Source of the DNA: JACOMS01 sp964352785
Lineage (GTDB): Bacteria; Pseudomonadota; Alphaproteobacteria; Caulobacterales; Maricaulaceae
Length of the DNA stretch: 64,000 nt
Reading direction: 5' to 3'
Assembly (NCBI GenBank): GCA_964352785.1
Contig: CAYGTI010000001.1
Span: 248,001-312,000, forward strand
The position numbers and the translations under genes were made by a program. Of the stretch, positions 1-9,440 are shown piece by piece. Position 1 is the stretch's first letter. Each line of letters begins with the position of its first letter. The notes below the pieces were generated by a model. The model was not told where the DNA came from and ran no database searches. It was given only the letters and a program-made list of their open reading frames with translations.

Positions 1-1002
1 GACAGCACTGAGCAGGTTCATGCGCATGAGAGGGTTAAGGTCTGTAATGTGTCCTTCAAAGAGAACCCGCAAAGTTTGCTCAATAACCTCAAGGTTATCA
101 TTATGGCTGGCACGTTTTGATGTCTCCAGGGCTGTCTCAATTGTCTGACAACTCCGCTCAAAGCAGCTCTCAATCAAAGCGTCTTTATCAGCTATATAGT
201 AATAGAATGCCCCGCGCGTAACACCGAGTTCACTCGCCACTTCATTTAAGGATAATTTCCGAAATCCGCGTTGATTCAGGAAACGTATACCTGTCCGCAT
301 AAATGCATCTCTCTTGAGTTGATTACGGACAGTTCGGTCAAAAATATCTGGATATTCTTGCGATTGAGACCGCAGGATAGAACGCCCCGGAGGTCTTTTA
401 GAATCCAGAGCAATGCCATTTCGCATCACATCACACAAACCATCAATACAGCTCATATGCTTCGCATTAGGAATATTTGCGAGCCATCCAGGCAGCCAAT
501 GGAGAATATTCATGAGGAAAAAGGTGGCCGCCGCAGGAGACCGCACATCAACCGACCCATCATTAATACCTTTATGTATAAAACCGTTCACACGTTTGAC
601 TTGAGCTTCAAACTGCACCTTCAAAGCGGGCGCGGACATATCTGTGATGACTTCAATATTAGAGAGTAAACTCATCGGTGGTATCAAGCCGGAAAGAGCT
701 TTGGCGTGTAGTTCAGCGCGCTGTCGGACAAGAAATAAAATACAATCAAGACCGCTGTTTTGTTGTGCTGCTATGTCTAATTCTTTTGCCGTAAATGCGC
801 ATGACAGTGAAAAGGCTTCTTTATATAAGGCCTCCTTGGAACGAAAATGATAACTAATACTGGTTTTAACTTTACCCAGTTCGTTCGCAATATCTTCTAA
901 TCGTGTATCATGATATCCTCTGTCATTAAATAAATGAACCGCGCGCGACAAAATTTCTTCCCGTTTTTGAGGCAACTGTTTTGTCTGCGCCATATCTATC
1001 AT
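1..1002 (-). CDS. Tandem (double) TetR-family transcriptional regulator, 3' end outside window
   Basis: One uninterrupted reading frame of 334 codons runs off the left edge, so the protein is incomplete at its C-terminus. Two TetR-type DNA-binding domains are visible. The first lies at about residues 8-60, with a recognition helix ending in KTSISYHFRSKEALY. The second lies at about residues 235-285, with VTRGAFYYYIADKDALI. A ligand-domain-like helical stretch separates them. Ordinary TetR proteins are about 200 aa with a single HTH, so this is a fused, double-headed form. The ATG at 1002 is preferred over the in-frame ATG at 993 because an AGGA lies close upstream of it. The gene is divergent from the TonB receptor at 1165 and probably controls that receptor and the operon behind it. 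The inducer is unknown. Confidence 0.85.
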   Translation of the reverse strand, partial: MIDMAQTKQLPQKREEILSRAVHLFNDRGYHDTRLEDIANELGKVKTSISYHFRSKEALYKEAFSLSCAFTAKELDIAAQQNSGLDCILFLVRQRAELHAKALSGLIPPMSLLSNIEVITDMSAPALKVQFEAQVKRVNGFIHKGINDGSVDVRSPAAATFFLMNILHWLPGWLANIPNAKHMSCIDGLCDVMRNGIALDSKRPPGRSILRSQSQEYPDIFDRTVRNQLKRDAFMRTGIRFLNQRGFRKLSLNEVASELGVTRGAFYYYIADKDALIESCFERSCQTIETALETSKRASHNDNLEVIEQTLRVLFEGHITDLNPLMRMNLLSAV

Positions 1003-1026
1003 TTTTCCTGTCACGCTTTTAGTCCA

Positions 1027-1042
1027 GCCCAATTGGTTGGGC
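1027..1042. promoter_or_regulatory. Inverted repeat, candidate TetR operator
   Basis: GCCCAATTGGTTGGGC is a perfect inverted repeat (6-bp arms, 4-bp centre). It lies 25 bp upstream of the double-TetR start and in the divergent gap before the TonB receptor. Its position suits autoregulation. The assignment is inferred from placement and symmetry only. Confidence 0.4.
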
Positions 1043-1100
1043 AGCACTGTTTCATTTTTACATCAACCTAAATCAAACTGAACTAGATGTATGTTTTTTG

Positions 1101-1128
1101 TTGACTGACTATCGCTAAAGAATAGATT
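1101..1128 (+). promoter_or_regulatory. Possible sigma-70 promoter of the first TonB receptor
   Basis: TTGACT at 1101-1106 and TAGATT at 1123-1128 are 16 bp apart and lie 37 bp or more upstream of the receptor start at 1165. The match to consensus is moderate. Confidence 0.3.
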
Positions 1129-1164
1129 AGTGCAAATCAAGACAATACATCAGGGGAATAACTC

Positions 1165-4100
1165 ATGCGCTTTCACATTAAAAAATCTCTTTTTCTATCC
1201 ACGGCTTTGGTTGTCAGCCTAGCGGCATCAGCTCATGCACAAACACCTTCAGACGACACCTCGGATGAAGTCATTACAACAGGGACTTACATCCAAGGTG
1301 CCCGTATTAATGAAGCGCTGCCAGTCACTGTCGTCACCATTGAAGACCTACAAAGCATTGGCACACTGGACGGCGAAGACCTGATCCGCTCATTGCCAGC
1401 AAATGGCGGCGTAAACTTTAACGGGGCCAACAATGCAACCCCTAACAATGCGCGCGGAGATGTCGCCTCGATTAATCTGCGATCTATTGGCTCTAGCGGG
1501 ACACTTGTTCTGCTCAACGGTCGCCGTGTGGTGAACCACCCCGGCACTCAAGCTGAATTGTCAACGCCTGTGACAACTGTGAACACCCAAGCGTTACCAG
1601 TTGGCGGCCTCAAACGGATGGAAGTTTTAAATGACGGGGCTTCCGCCATTTACGGATCTGACGCCGTGGCCGGCGTGGTCAATATGATCCTGCAAGATGA
1701 TTATGAAGGCTTGAGCGTGTCGGCACGTACGGGTTTTGCAACGAATACAGGCCTCGCTGAGTCGCTCGTTTCAGTGCAAGGCGGCAAAGATTTCAATGAT
1801 GGGAAGACAAATGTGTCTTTCTTCCTTGAATATTCAAAACGCAATGGGCAGATGGCCAGTGAGCAAGACTTCACGGCTGAAGCTGACCTTCGCCCCCGCC
1901 TTATCGGTACAAGCTTTGAGGGTGATACATCCTTTGATAACCGCACTACAGGATCACCGTGGGGACAATTTACGTTGGACACAACCTCAGCCACCCGAGT
2001 CAGACAAAACGGAAGCATATTAACGACGACATCTGGCGTTTTTCACATTCAGCCCGATTCATTTAGCGGTTGCCGCGGAACGGCTGCCGGAAATCTTGCA
2101 GACCTCGGTCTTTGTATTGATGATAGCTCGCTGGATCGTGACCTTCGATTCAATGATGATTTTGACAAATCCATCATCTCTGATCGTGACCGTGTCAACT
2201 TATTCGTATTTATGAACCGCGATCTGGATAACGGCGTGCGTCATTATAGCGAATTTGGGTACTACTATGCCGAAACGCAGCCGATCAACTCAAGCTCGTC
2301 CCCCATCAGCAGCGGCGATATCGTTATACCTGCCAACTATTACTACAATCCATTTGGCCCGGTCACGTTCTCTGACGGCCGCGTCAACCCGAACCGTCTA
2401 CCAGGCCTTACCGGTGTGCCTGATGAGGGGCTCCCCGTATTTGTTGATGCCGGCCGTTGGCGTCTGCACGATGTGGGGACGCGCAACGTTAACGTCATAA
2501 ACACATCCCTGCGCGCTTTAACGGGCTTCAAAGGTGATTTCGGAGAGTCCAACTGGAATTGGGATACGGCATTATTATGGAACCATGCCACTACAGATGA
2601 CGTGACATCCAACCGGGTGTCTTCGACATTATTCCAAAACATCTTGTTTAACGAAACGCCAAACGTTTACAATATTTTCAACGGCGGCAACCTTGCGGAT
2701 CCTTCCGAAGGTGATGCTCCCGGCAACTCACGTGACCTGATTGATCCATTTGTGATCTCAGTAGACCGCTTAACCACGACATCTCTATTGCTGGCTGACT
2801 TCAAAGTGACAAACGGAGATTTATATGCGTTGCCCGGAGGTAGTATTGGATTTGCCGCGGGCGTGGAAATGCGCCGGGAAAGCTACACTGAAAACCGCGA
2901 CCAGCGGCTTGATGGAACATATGTGTTTACAGATGCTGTCACAGGCGTCGCGTCAGACTCTGACGTTGTCAATACGTCCGGTACACCTGACTCAGACGGC
3001 TCGCGGACAGTGTTTGCCGGGTTTGCTGAAGCGTCAGTGCCTTTGGTCAGCCCAAATATGAACATCCCGTTGGTCAATACATTAGATCTACAGCTCGCAG
3101 CACGCATTGAAGATTATTCAGATTTCGGTAGCTCCGGGATCAAACCCCGTGTTGCGGCGGCTTGGAAACCGTTCGATGCTTTAAAACTTCGTGGCGCTTG
3201 GTCACAAGGCTTCCGCGCGCCAAATCTACTGGTGATCAACCAAGCTGTTGGACGCTCTAACAGCCGCGAAGACTCCGTGTTTTGTGAGGCTGGCGTTCAA
3301 AACGGAACATTTGCGGATTTTGGAGCTTGCATAGGGTTCTCTAATTCCACGCAAGAGCGGCGTGAAGTGGCAGAAAATATCGGCTCTGAGGATGCGACCA
3401 ACACTACTTTTGGTGGTGTTTTCGAACCTCGCGGCATGAGTGGTGCCCTTGGATTTCTTAATAACCTCACAGTTACTGTCGACCGCTGGGAAATTGAACG
3501 TGAAAATGTTGTGGGTGTATTTGGAGCAGAAAACCAGATTAATCTCGACTTGGTTTTACGTCTTAGCGGATCGTCTAACCCCAACGTTGTACGTGATGCC
3601 CCAAACATAGATGAAATCGCGTATCTTCAAGGCACAGCTTTCGAATCTAACCCGTTCGGAGACATCCTGTTTACACGCGATACCTATGATAACAATGAAA
3701 GCCAGACCGTCAAAGGCATAGATTATGCTCTTTATTACGATCTTGATGATACGCCGTTTGGCAATTTCAACTTCAAATTTAATGCAACTCAGATGACTGA
3801 CTATTTTATTGCACTATCACCTGGCTCGCAACTCATTCGGGACGCTGTCGATTCTGGTTTGATATCTGATGATATCGCTGTTTCTCAAGAAGGCGACATT
3901 GTCGGCATTAACGGTCAGCCTGAATGGCAGGCCAGTGCCAACGTAACATGGCGTCATGATAGTGGAGTGGGCGCAGGTATACGATATAGCTATGTTGGTG
4001 AATTTATTGATGATAGTGCAGGCCTTGATCCAGCGGGAGACCCATTCATAGTTGAAGATTACGGCTCCACTAACGTGTATGCTCAATACAGGTTTGAGAC

Positions 4101-4254
4101 AGACAATCTGCTGGATCGCACACGGTTTAGAGTTGGGATGAACAATGCGTTTGATGTCCGGCCGCCTTTGGCAGATGAGGATTTTGGATATTTCAACGAA
4201 TATCATTCCTCACGTGGACGCTATATCTATTTCGATATCAGCAAAAACTTCTAA
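1165..4254 (+). CDS. TonB-dependent outer-membrane receptor
   Basis: This 1029-aa protein begins with a signal peptide (cleavage near AHAQ, residue 26), followed by a TonB-box-like stretch (DEVITTGTY). A plug domain lies at about residues 45-175, with the typical LRSIGSSGTLVLLNGRRV and DGASAIYGSDAVAGVVN signatures. A long beta-barrel ends in FDISKNF with the expected terminal Phe. The start has a good ribosome site (AGGGGAA). Such receptors import scarce or large ligands across the outer membrane using TonB/ExbBD energy. The gene heads a same-strand set of hydrolase, anion symporter, carboxypeptidase and lyase, although a terminator directly follows it. The ligand cannot be read from the sequence; the neighbours suggest something acidic or peptide-like. 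Confidence 0.93.
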   Translation: MRFHIKKSLFLSTALVVSLAASAHAQTPSDDTSDEVITTGTYIQGARINEALPVTVVTIEDLQSIGTLDGEDLIRSLPANGGVNFNGANNATPNNARGDVASINLRSIGSSGTLVLLNGRRVVNHPGTQAELSTPVTTVNTQALPVGGLKRMEVLNDGASAIYGSDAVAGVVNMILQDDYEGLSVSARTGFATNTGLAESLVSVQGGKDFNDGKTNVSFFLEYSKRNGQMASEQDFTAEADLRPRLIGTSFEGDTSFDNRTTGSPWGQFTLDTTSATRVRQNGSILTTTSGVFHIQPDSFSGCRGTAAGNLADLGLCIDDSSLDRDLRFNDDFDKSIISDRDRVNLFVFMNRDLDNGVRHYSEFGYYYAETQPINSSSSPISSGDIVIPANYYYNPFGPVTFSDGRVNPNRLPGLTGVPDEGLPVFVDAGRWRLHDVGTRNVNVINTSLRALTGFKGDFGESNWNWDTALLWNHATTDDVTSNRVSSTLFQNILFNETPNVYNIFNGGNLADPSEGDAPGNSRDLIDPFVISVDRLTTTSLLLADFKVTNGDLYALPGGSIGFAAGVEMRRESYTENRDQRLDGTYVFTDAVTGVASDSDVVNTSGTPDSDGSRTVFAGFAEASVPLVSPNMNIPLVNTLDLQLAARIEDYSDFGSSGIKPRVAAAWKPFDALKLRGAWSQGFRAPNLLVINQAVGRSNSREDSVFCEAGVQNGTFADFGACIGFSNSTQERREVAENIGSEDATNTTFGGVFEPRGMSGALGFLNNLTVTVDRWEIERENVVGVFGAENQINLDLVLRLSGSSNPNVVRDAPNIDEIAYLQGTAFESNPFGDILFTRDTYDNNESQTVKGIDYALYYDLDDTPFGNFNFKFNATQMTDYFIALSPGSQLIRDAVDSGLISDDIAVSQEGDIVGINGQPEWQASANVTWRHDSGVGAGIRYSYVGEFIDDSAGLDPAGDPFIVEDYGSTNVYAQYRFETDNLLDRTRFRVGMNNAFDVRPPLADEDFGYFNEYHSSRGRYIYFDISKNF

Positions 4255-4262
4255 GATAGATT

Positions 4263-4288
4263 GAGGCCGCAATTGCGGCCTCTTTTTT
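4263..4288 (+). terminator. Intrinsic terminator after the TonB receptor
   Basis: A GC-rich palindrome, GAGGCCGCAATTGCGGCCTC, is followed by six T, starting 9 bases after the receptor stop codon. It probably reduces read-through into the enzyme genes that start at 4307, giving more receptor than enzyme transcript. Confidence 0.85.
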
Positions 4289-4306
4289 CGTGCGAGAGTT
4301 TTTACT

Positions 4307-5167
4307 ATGAACCGCCGTACCTTCAGTGCAGCTTTTATCGCCCTGTCAGTTATGACCGGAAGCACGCCGCTTTTGGCCCAAACTGTCAATACCGGTAAGT
4401 TTGAATTTTCTGACTGGAAAGGACCCGCCCTCAACATACATTATGCCGAGCCCCAAGGCCTTGCCCCTGACGCCCCCATCGTGATTGTTATGCACGGGGT
4501 TAATCGTAATGCGGATGATTACCGGGATAACTGGATCGATCTGGCCGAGCAATATGGGTTTGCGGTCTATGCGCCGGAGTTTGACAAGAAACGATTTCCA
4601 AAATCAAAGAACTACAATCTCGGCGGACTAACCAAAGACAAAGATAGAGCCTTTGACGCGATTGAACCTTTATTTGACTCGATCAAAGAGCGCCGCCCTA
4701 CAACGCAGAAAAAATACTATCTGTTTGGACACTCGGCGGGTGGGCAGTTCGTACATCGATATGTGTTTTTTGGAAAAGCAGATCACCTAAAGCTTGCGAT
4801 GGCCGCGAATTCCGGATGGTACACCCTTCCCACCCCAGCTGCGAAATGGCCTTACGGCCTTGGCGGGCTTAAAAAAAGCCGTTACGATGAAGACGTCATT
4901 TTGAAAGCCCCCCTCGTTGTGATGCTCGGCGATCAGGATATAGATCCAGAGAGCAGGAATTTACGGCATACGCCCGAGGCGGACGCGCAAGGTAATAATC
5001 GATATGAGCGCGGGATTTATTTTTTAAAACTCGCCAACACACTGGCCAAGCAACGCCGGCTTAAATCCCGCTGGAGTTATAATATTGTCCCCGGCGTGGC
5101 ACATGATAACAGGGGTATGGCGGTCGCTGCCGCGGCTTTGATTGATGCGGACGCTAATGAAAAGTAA
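4307..5167 (+). CDS. Exported alpha/beta hydrolase (esterase/PHB-depolymerase-like)
   Basis: This 286-aa protein has an N-terminal signal peptide ending near LLAQ (residue 25) and an alpha/beta-hydrolase fold. The oxyanion-hole region is VIVMHGVNRN (about 59-68), the nucleophile elbow is GHSAGG with Ser143, the likely acid lies in LGDQDID, and the likely catalytic His is in VAHDNRG near the C-terminus. It resembles the LpqC/polyhydroxybutyrate depolymerase-like esterases. It should act in the periplasm on an ester or amide. It starts a closely spaced four-gene set with the symporter, M14 peptidase and lyase. The substrate is unknown. Confidence 0.8.
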   Translation: MNRRTFSAAFIALSVMTGSTPLLAQTVNTGKFEFSDWKGPALNIHYAEPQGLAPDAPIVIVMHGVNRNADDYRDNWIDLAEQYGFAVYAPEFDKKRFPKSKNYNLGGLTKDKDRAFDAIEPLFDSIKERRPTTQKKYYLFGHSAGGQFVHRYVFFGKADHLKLAMAANSGWYTLPTPAAKWPYGLGGLKKSRYDEDVILKAPLVVMLGDQDIDPESRNLRHTPEADAQGNNRYERGIYFLKLANTLAKQRRLKSRWSYNIVPGVAHDNRGMAVAAAALIDADANEK

Positions 5168-5176
5168 GAGCCTTTT

Positions 5177-6643
5177 ATGACAACGGATATGTCTTCGCCC
5201 CGCGCCCTTTATCAAAATATTGGACTCATCGCAGGGCCTACTATAGCGGCCTTACTGTTTATTTTTTTTAGGCCCGAAGGGCTTTCATTAGCCGCGACGG
5301 CCACGGCCGCTTTTGCCGCATGGATGGCCATTTGGTGGTCGACAGAAGCCATTCCCGTAGCTGTCACGGCATTTTTACCGCTCGTTTTATTTCCGTTATT
5401 TGACATTAATTCGATGAGCGTAACGGCCTCGTCTTATTCTCATCCCATTATTTATTTATTCTTAGGCGGTTTTGTTATTGCCATCGCCATTGAACGCTCA
5501 GGACTGCATATTCGAGCCGCTCTGAAAGTTTTTCGTATGGCGGGATTGAACGGAAAATCCCTTGTGGCGGGCTTTATGGCCGCCGCAGCATTGATCAGCA
5601 TGTGGATATCCAACACGTCGACAACTTTGATGCTGCTGCCTATCGCAGCATCTGTCACTCTGGTTATTCGCGACACAATGTCATCGACGCTTTCCAAAAA
5701 GGATATTTCTAACTTTGAAACGTCGATGTTACTGGGTCTTGCCTATGCCGCAACGCTAGGCGGAATGGCGACACTCGTGGGCACGCCGCCCAACACATTC
5801 ATGGTCGGCTTTATGGCGGATAGCTACCAAGTCGATATTGATTTCATGCGCTGGATGATTGTCGGCGTACCGCTTGCGCTTGTGATGCTTCCGCTGACAT
5901 GGTTGGTTCTCACCAAATTTCTATATCCTGTAAATTTTAGGGCTACTCAAGAAGCTAAATCCCATATTGATAATCTCTATGACGGGCTCGGCAAAATAAC
6001 CGTTGCAGAAAAGCGCACGCTTTTTTTATTTTTAGCTTTGGTTGTGGGGTGGGTATTCAGAAAACAAATCGTTGCCATAACGGGACTGACCGGATTGACG
6101 GACTCAGGTGTTGCCATGGCTGCTGCTATCGCAGCCTTTATTATTCCGAGCGGCAAAGCGGGCCAAAACCTCATCACGTGGGAGGATACTAAAAAACTTC
6201 CTTGGGGCGTGCTTATTCTGTTTGGCGGCGGCCTCGCCTTAGCGGGAGGCATGACAGCCACAGGTTTAACATTGTGGCTGGGCAAACAACTCGCGCCTTT
6301 GGGCGAGATCAACATCGCCATCCTTGTGGTCGCGTCAGCCCTGTTGGTAATTTTCTTAACGGAACTTACCAGTAACCTTGCGACAACAGCGACGATTCTG
6401 CCTGTCATGGCCGCAATTGCCGTGGAGACAGGGCAAGACCCGCTGATATTCGTTATCCCGGTTACGCTCGCGGCAAGCTGTGCTTTCATGCTACCTGTCG
6501 CAACGCCGCCCAACGCTATTGTATTCAGTTCGGGCCGTGTCTCCATTCCGCGTATGATGCGCGCTGGTTTTGTACTGAATATGCTTGGCGTTGCCGTTCT
6601 CTCTCTTGTCGCCTTAAAGCTTGTTCCTATTGTGTTTGGATAA
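5177..6643 (+). CDS. SLC13/DASS-family anion symporter (dicarboxylate type)
   Basis: A 488-aa polytopic inner-membrane protein with about 11-12 hydrophobic segments. The two inverted-repeat substrate and sodium motifs of the divalent anion:sodium symporter family are present: WISNTSTTLMLLPIA near residue 145 and ELTSNLATTATILPVMAA near residue 400, each followed by a conserved TPPN loop (VGTPPN, VATPPN). The family imports succinate, fumarate, malate, citrate or sulfate with Na+. It starts 9 bases after the hydrolase, and the peptidase begins 4 bases after it ends. Beside a periplasmic fumarase-superfamily lyase, fumarate or a related dicarboxylate is a reasonable cargo, but this is inference. 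Confidence 0.88.
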   Translation: MTTDMSSPRALYQNIGLIAGPTIAALLFIFFRPEGLSLAATATAAFAAWMAIWWSTEAIPVAVTAFLPLVLFPLFDINSMSVTASSYSHPIIYLFLGGFVIAIAIERSGLHIRAALKVFRMAGLNGKSLVAGFMAAAALISMWISNTSTTLMLLPIAASVTLVIRDTMSSTLSKKDISNFETSMLLGLAYAATLGGMATLVGTPPNTFMVGFMADSYQVDIDFMRWMIVGVPLALVMLPLTWLVLTKFLYPVNFRATQEAKSHIDNLYDGLGKITVAEKRTLFLFLALVVGWVFRKQIVAITGLTGLTDSGVAMAAAIAAFIIPSGKAGQNLITWEDTKKLPWGVLILFGGGLALAGGMTATGLTLWLGKQLAPLGEINIAILVVASALLVIFLTELTSNLATTATILPVMAAIAVETGQDPLIFVIPVTLAASCAFMLPVATPPNAIVFSSGRVSIPRMMRAGFVLNMLGVAVLSLVALKLVPIVFG

Positions 6644-6647
6644 TCAT

Positions 6648-7811
6648 ATGAAATTTATTGCCGCTCTATCAGCTTTAGGATTGTTTTTATCTGCCTGCGC
6701 GTCAATGCCCGTGGAAAAATTTAACGGCGAAGGCATCTCGCTCAGCACTAGTTTTGAAAGCGGCAAGGCCGATAACATCTCTCAAGGCCCCGGCGGATAT
6801 ACCCTGACAATCACTCCTGAAAACACACCGATTAATGATAGCCCGTGGTATGCGTTTGACATCATCGGGGCCAAAGGGAAAACCGTTCCGATCACCCTAT
6901 CCTACCAAGACGGCACACACCGCTACAGCCCGAAAATACAAAAAAGCGATGGAACATGGGAAAAACTCATGACATCCGTTGATGTTTCGGAGGATGAAAC
7001 AATAGCGCGCTTTACGGTTACCCCGAAATCTGACGTCGTCAAAATCGCGGCTCAACCGATTATCGACACGCAGGATCATATGGCTTGGATTGAAAAAATG
7101 TCCGCTCTTGATTTTGTCTCTGCCGCCCAAATTGGAGCCTCTGTTGAAGATAGGCCCATTTATAAACTCGAAGAAATCGATGCTCCCAATGATGACAAAC
7201 CTTATGTCGTTATTATTGGCCGCCAGCATCCGCCGGAATTAACCGGTGCTGAAGCCCTCATGCCCTTTGTCGAAACTGTTTGGGGTAACAGTGAACTTGC
7301 GCAGAAATTCCGCGCCGCGTATAACTTGATAGTCATCCCCTTGATGAACCCGGACGGTGTGGCTCGCGGTCACTGGCGGCACAATGTTGGCGGCATTGAT
7401 CTAAACCGTGACTGGGGTCCGTTTACGCAGCCAGAAACACAAGCTGCTGAGAAAGAGTTTAAACGGTTCAAATCCGGCGAAGATGATATTGTTCTTTTCT
7501 TGGATTTTCACTCAACATGGCGAAACCTCATTTATACGCAAACAGACGAAGAGCCGACAACCCCAGCCTTTTTTACGCGGGATTGGATCAATAATATTAA
7601 AGCTGTTCTCCCGAACGAGGTTTACAGTTTTACCCGCGAAGCCAATACAACAACGGAACGGCCCGTCTCCAAAAACTATATGTATCATACATATGGTATT
7701 CCCGCGATGACGTTCGAAGTCGGTGATGATACCCCGCCCGAGGCCACTGTGCAGGCCAGCAAAGTCTTTGCCCGCGAAATGATGGCGCTCCTGCTGGAAA
7801 CTGCACCGTAA
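6648..7811 (+). CDS. M14-family zinc carboxypeptidase lipoprotein
   Basis: This 387-aa protein starts at the ATG at 6648, which gives a lipoprotein signal with lipobox LSAC (Cys17). An N-terminal beta-sandwich-like region (about 25-135) precedes the peptidase domain, an arrangement like the M14D/Nna1-like carboxypeptidases. Zinc ligands are visible: His194 and Glu197 in GRQHPPE, and His288 in LDFHST. Substrate-binding residues lie in NPDGVARGHWRHN and IDLNRDW, and the catalytic Glu is Glu357 in TFEVGDD. Several characterised M14D enzymes remove C-terminal Glu or Asp, which would suit an operon with a dicarboxylate symporter, but specificity is not readable. Its stop overlaps the lyase start by one base (TAATG). 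Confidence 0.87.
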   Translation: MKFIAALSALGLFLSACASMPVEKFNGEGISLSTSFESGKADNISQGPGGYTLTITPENTPINDSPWYAFDIIGAKGKTVPITLSYQDGTHRYSPKIQKSDGTWEKLMTSVDVSEDETIARFTVTPKSDVVKIAAQPIIDTQDHMAWIEKMSALDFVSAAQIGASVEDRPIYKLEEIDAPNDDKPYVVIIGRQHPPELTGAEALMPFVETVWGNSELAQKFRAAYNLIVIPLMNPDGVARGHWRHNVGGIDLNRDWGPFTQPETQAAEKEFKRFKSGEDDIVLFLDFHSTWRNLIYTQTDEEPTTPAFFTRDWINNIKAVLPNEVYSFTREANTTTERPVSKNYMYHTYGIPAMTFEVGDDTPPEATVQASKVFAREMMALLLETAP

Positions 7812-9229
7812 TGACAAACCGCGTTTTTATAATTTGCGCCCTAACACTTGGCTTGTTCGTAATAGCGATCCCCGCTTATGCACAAACCCAAACTGCAGAT
7901 AAGCAAGGCGGCTCGGTTACAATTCAAAGCCTGTTTGAAGCAAACAATCGCAATCAACGGGTCATGGACATCGAAGCGGCCATTGCTAAGGCCCAAGCGG
8001 CCCACGGCGTTATTCCTCAGTCTGCCGCCGATCACATCGCCAGTATGGCTGATGTGCGCTATGTGCCGCTAGGCGCGCTTGCAGCGGAATATAAAAAGAC
8101 GAACCACAGAATGGTGGCGCTGCTAAACGTCTGGAGTAGGCATCTTGATGCGGACGCCGCAAACTATCTGCATTACGGCGTCACTACGGTTGATATTTAT
8201 GACACGGTGCGCGTGCTGCAAGTCAGAGATACCGTTAATTTATTGATCCACGACATGCGCGGCATTGAAACCGCTCTGCTTTCCCTCGCGAAAGAGAACC
8301 GCGATACGGTTATGATCGGGCGCACAATCGGGCAGCACGCCTTGCCCATTACATTTGGAAAAAAGGTCTCCGTTTGGGCCGCTCAAAATCGGCGTAACAT
8401 TGAACGACTCAAAGATCTGCAAAAGCGCTTGGACACGCGCGGCCCTTTAAAAGGGGCCGTGGGCACCCATTTGGGACTGGGGCCAAAGGGGATTGAGATC
8501 GAAAAAGATGTCTCAAAGTTTTTAGGTCTTGCAGAACCTGACCCGGCTGACTGGCACGGCTCCCGCGATGTTTTTGCCGAATATGGCCAAGTCCTGGCTT
8601 TGATATCCAAATCATACGGCGCAGCCGCAGAAGAAATTTTCCGCTTGATGACAACGGATATTGGCGAGCTGTCAGAGCGCCAGCCCCAAAGCAATGTTGG
8701 CAGCAGCACCATGCCGCACAAACGTAATCCGCGCATGCCTGAGCGCGTGATAGCACATAGCCGAAAGATACCCCGCCTTGCTGAAATCTTGCTTGATGAT
8801 GTTGCCAACAGCTTTGAGCGTGACAACACGTCGGGTCCAAACCGCATCGTTGAAGAGATTAGCCTAGAGGCGGCCCGCATGATGAGCGATACACAAAAAA
8901 TGATCTCTGTTATCGAGGTTGATAAATCTCGTATGCTCGAAAACTTGGCCCGCACGGATGGCATGGTCATGGCGCAGCGTCTGATGCTCTTTCTCTCGGA
9001 TCATATTGACCGCACAAAAGCCGAAGAGCATGTCCGCGAGGCTGCCAGAACGTCCCTTAAAAATGGCGTCTCTTTTCGGCAGGCTCTTTTGGATGACCCC
9101 CTTTTAGCGCCGCACCTTGAAAGTCATTTAGATGATCTCTTAGATCCGGGTGGCTATCTCGGTCTCTCGGCGCCGCAGGTCGATAATACAGCGCTTTACA
9201 TCAACCGCCTGCGAAATACGGTTCCATAG
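7811..9229 (+). CDS. Fumarase/aspartase-superfamily lyase with a signal peptide
   Basis: This 472-aa protein matches the adenylosuccinate lyase / 3-carboxymuconate cycloisomerase branch. Region 1 is HYGVTTVDIYDT (121-132), region 2 is GRTIGQHALPITFGKK (170-185), and region 3 is the superfamily signature GSSTMPHKRNP (297-307). Members usually release fumarate from an N- or C-substituted succinate, and they are normally cytoplasmic. Here the first 25 residues form a clear Sec signal peptide (hydrophobic core, then AYAQ), so the enzyme should be periplasmic. It is translationally coupled to the M14 peptidase and shares an operon with an anion symporter that could import the acid released. The exact substrate is not known. 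Confidence 0.85.
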   Translation: MTNRVFIICALTLGLFVIAIPAYAQTQTADKQGGSVTIQSLFEANNRNQRVMDIEAAIAKAQAAHGVIPQSAADHIASMADVRYVPLGALAAEYKKTNHRMVALLNVWSRHLDADAANYLHYGVTTVDIYDTVRVLQVRDTVNLLIHDMRGIETALLSLAKENRDTVMIGRTIGQHALPITFGKKVSVWAAQNRRNIERLKDLQKRLDTRGPLKGAVGTHLGLGPKGIEIEKDVSKFLGLAEPDPADWHGSRDVFAEYGQVLALISKSYGAAAEEIFRLMTTDIGELSERQPQSNVGSSTMPHKRNPRMPERVIAHSRKIPRLAEILLDDVANSFERDNTSGPNRIVEEISLEAARMMSDTQKMISVIEVDKSRMLENLARTDGMVMAQRLMLFLSDHIDRTKAEEHVREAARTSLKNGVSFRQALLDDPLLAPHLESHLDDLLDPGGYLGLSAPQVDNTALYINRLRNTVP

Positions 9230-9387
9230 AACTTTCTAGTGCATTTCCTGTTTAGGCGTAAATAGAAATTCACGACGTCGACACACGATCAAAGGATAAC
9301 ACCCCTGCCTGAATGATACCGTAGGTGTTTGTACAGCTTGGGAATACGCACGATAGAATCAACGGATGTTGATTTGACAATACCTGT

Positions 9388-9414
9388 AAAAAAGGCCTCA
9401 ATTGAGGCCTTTTT
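9388..9414. terminator. Bidirectional intrinsic terminator
   Basis: The perfect palindrome GGCCTCAATTGAGGCC is flanked by six A on the left and five T on the right, so it can end transcription of both the lyase operon (+) and the convergent TonB receptor (-). The rest of the 9230-9440 gap shows no gene. Confidence 0.8.
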
Positions 9415-9440
9415 ATCTTAAAATACAAATTAAGTGTCTG

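Noticed and set aside
271..850. Several plus-strand open frames at the left edge
   Set aside because: They are antisense to a continuous double-TetR frame with recognisable motifs and show no family features.
5977..6546. 189-aa minus-strand frame within the symporter gene
   Set aside because: It is antisense to the conserved SLC13 repeat and carries no recognisable domain.
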